From Streptomyces sp. HUAS 15-9 (GTDB lineage: Bacteria > Actinomycetota > Actinomycetes > Streptomycetales > Streptomycetaceae), in NCBI RefSeq assembly GCF_025642155.1, contig NZ_CP106798.1:930001-994000 (forward strand): DNA of 64,000 nucleotides. Direction: 5' to 3'. This document shows positions 63,783 through 64,000 of the stretch, piece by piece. A program made the translations under genes and the position numbers. Under the pieces are notes generated by a model. The model worked only from the letters and a program-made list of their open reading frames with translations. It made no database searches and was not told the origin of the DNA. How positions within the stretch are numbered: the stretch's first letter is position 1; every line of letters begins with the position of its first letter.

Positions 63783-64000
63783 ATGCGCATCCGCTTAGGA
63801 CGGCTCGCGTTAGAACGGCTCGCGTCGAGACGGCTCGCCGTCACGGCAGCCGCCCTGCTCACCACCACAGCCGCACTGCCGGCGACGGCCGCGCAGCCGA
63901 CACAGCGACAGGAACACCCGTCCCACGGCGGCCTGTCCGCCGTCATCCGCTACACCGAGTACGGCATTCCGCACATGCTCGCGAAGAACTACGCCGATCT
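63783..64000 (+). CDS. Penicillin-acylase-family secreted amidase, partial
   Basis: First 72 codons of a gene that runs off the window. GGGAGG precedes ATG 63783. A signal peptide (MRIRLGRLALERLASRRLAV..., hydrophobic TAAALLTTTAALPATAAQ) is followed by AVIRYTEYGIPHMLAKNYADL. That is the start of the N-terminal nucleophile hydrolases that include cyclic lipopeptide, penicillin and acyl-homoserine-lactone acylases (AhlM/QuiP type). Codons 5 and 10 are TTA, so translation should depend on the bldA tRNA. The substrate is not known; lipopeptide or quorum-signal cleavage are family options. Confidence 0.8.
   Translation, partial: MRIRLGRLALERLASRRLAVTAAALLTTTAALPATAAQPTQRQEHPSHGGLSAVIRYTEYGIPHMLAKNYAD

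Noticed and set aside
1..64000. tRNA, rRNA, CRISPR, insertion sequence or prophage
   Set aside because: I found no cloverleaf sequence, repeat-spacer array, transposase or phage gene in either strand.

Overview
The window looks like a chromosomal piece of a Streptomyces species. It is uniformly GC-rich with codon third positions almost always G or C. It encodes a long chaplin with a LAxTG sortase signal, an SsgA-like sporulation protein, an Nsd-type regulator, a Tat-exported phospholipase C and several genes carrying the rare TTA leucine codon read by the bldA tRNA. I found no tRNA, rRNA, CRISPR array, transposase or plasmid origin.

Layout. (1) 1-5530: a ROK repressor and a secreted family-2 exo-glucosaminidase, with a ROK-type palindromic operator placed over the predicted transcription start, then a secreted two-domain protein reading the opposite way, separated by a strong hairpin terminator. 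(2) 5941-11680: two GNAT acetyltransferases, a cytidine-deaminase-fold enzyme, a long chaplin, a tripeptidyl-aminopeptidase-like secreted hydrolase and a DUF4232 secreted protein. (3) 11653-34410, all on the minus strand: a lipid/polyketide biosynthetic locus. It comprises a fatty acyl-AMP ligase (FAAL), a 4719-residue type I PKS ending in a condensation domain fused to an FkbH (glyceryl-transferase) domain, an ACP-thioester reductase with an unusual C-terminal domain, an alpha/beta hydrolase with a cysteine in the nucleophile position, a second hydrolase and an AsnB-type asparagine synthetase. (4) 34605-43320: a hypothetical protein, a baeRF3-like protein, a Gfo/Idh/MocA oxidoreductase, phospholipase C, an SsgA-like protein facing a PAS-SpoIIE phosphatase, and an NsdA/NsdB-like regulator. 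(5) 43578-51890: an APH-fold kinase, a secreted peptidoglycan amidase, a small conserved protein, a large LuxR (LAL) regulator, a universal stress protein and an orphan DUF397 protein. (6) 51973-63672: acyl-CoA metabolism. A tightly overlapping operon (enoyl-CoA hydratase, double DUF35 protein, two Cys-less thiolase-like proteins) is divergent from an acyl-CoA synthetase across a TetR-like palindrome; then a membrane sulfatase-fold protein, an alpha/beta hydrolase, PaaK and another acyl-CoA synthetase. (7) 63783-end: the start of a secreted penicillin-acylase-family enzyme with two TTA codons.

The most unusual system is region 3. Read as an assembly line it is FAAL -> ACP-KS-AT-DH-(ER remnant)-KR-ACP-KS-AT-DH-KR-ACP-C-FkbH -> ACP-reductase-X, then a Cys-hydrolase. 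My inference is that a fatty acid is activated, extended by two ketide units (the first methylmalonyl-derived), joined by the condensation domain to a glyceryl unit installed by FkbH on the ACP of the next protein, and released by reduction. That would give a polyketide ester of glyceraldehyde or glycerol, or a related lipid. The TTA codon at codon 8 of the FAAL gene suggests the pathway is gated by development. Product and chemistry are inference; the domain order and motifs are visible in the sequence.
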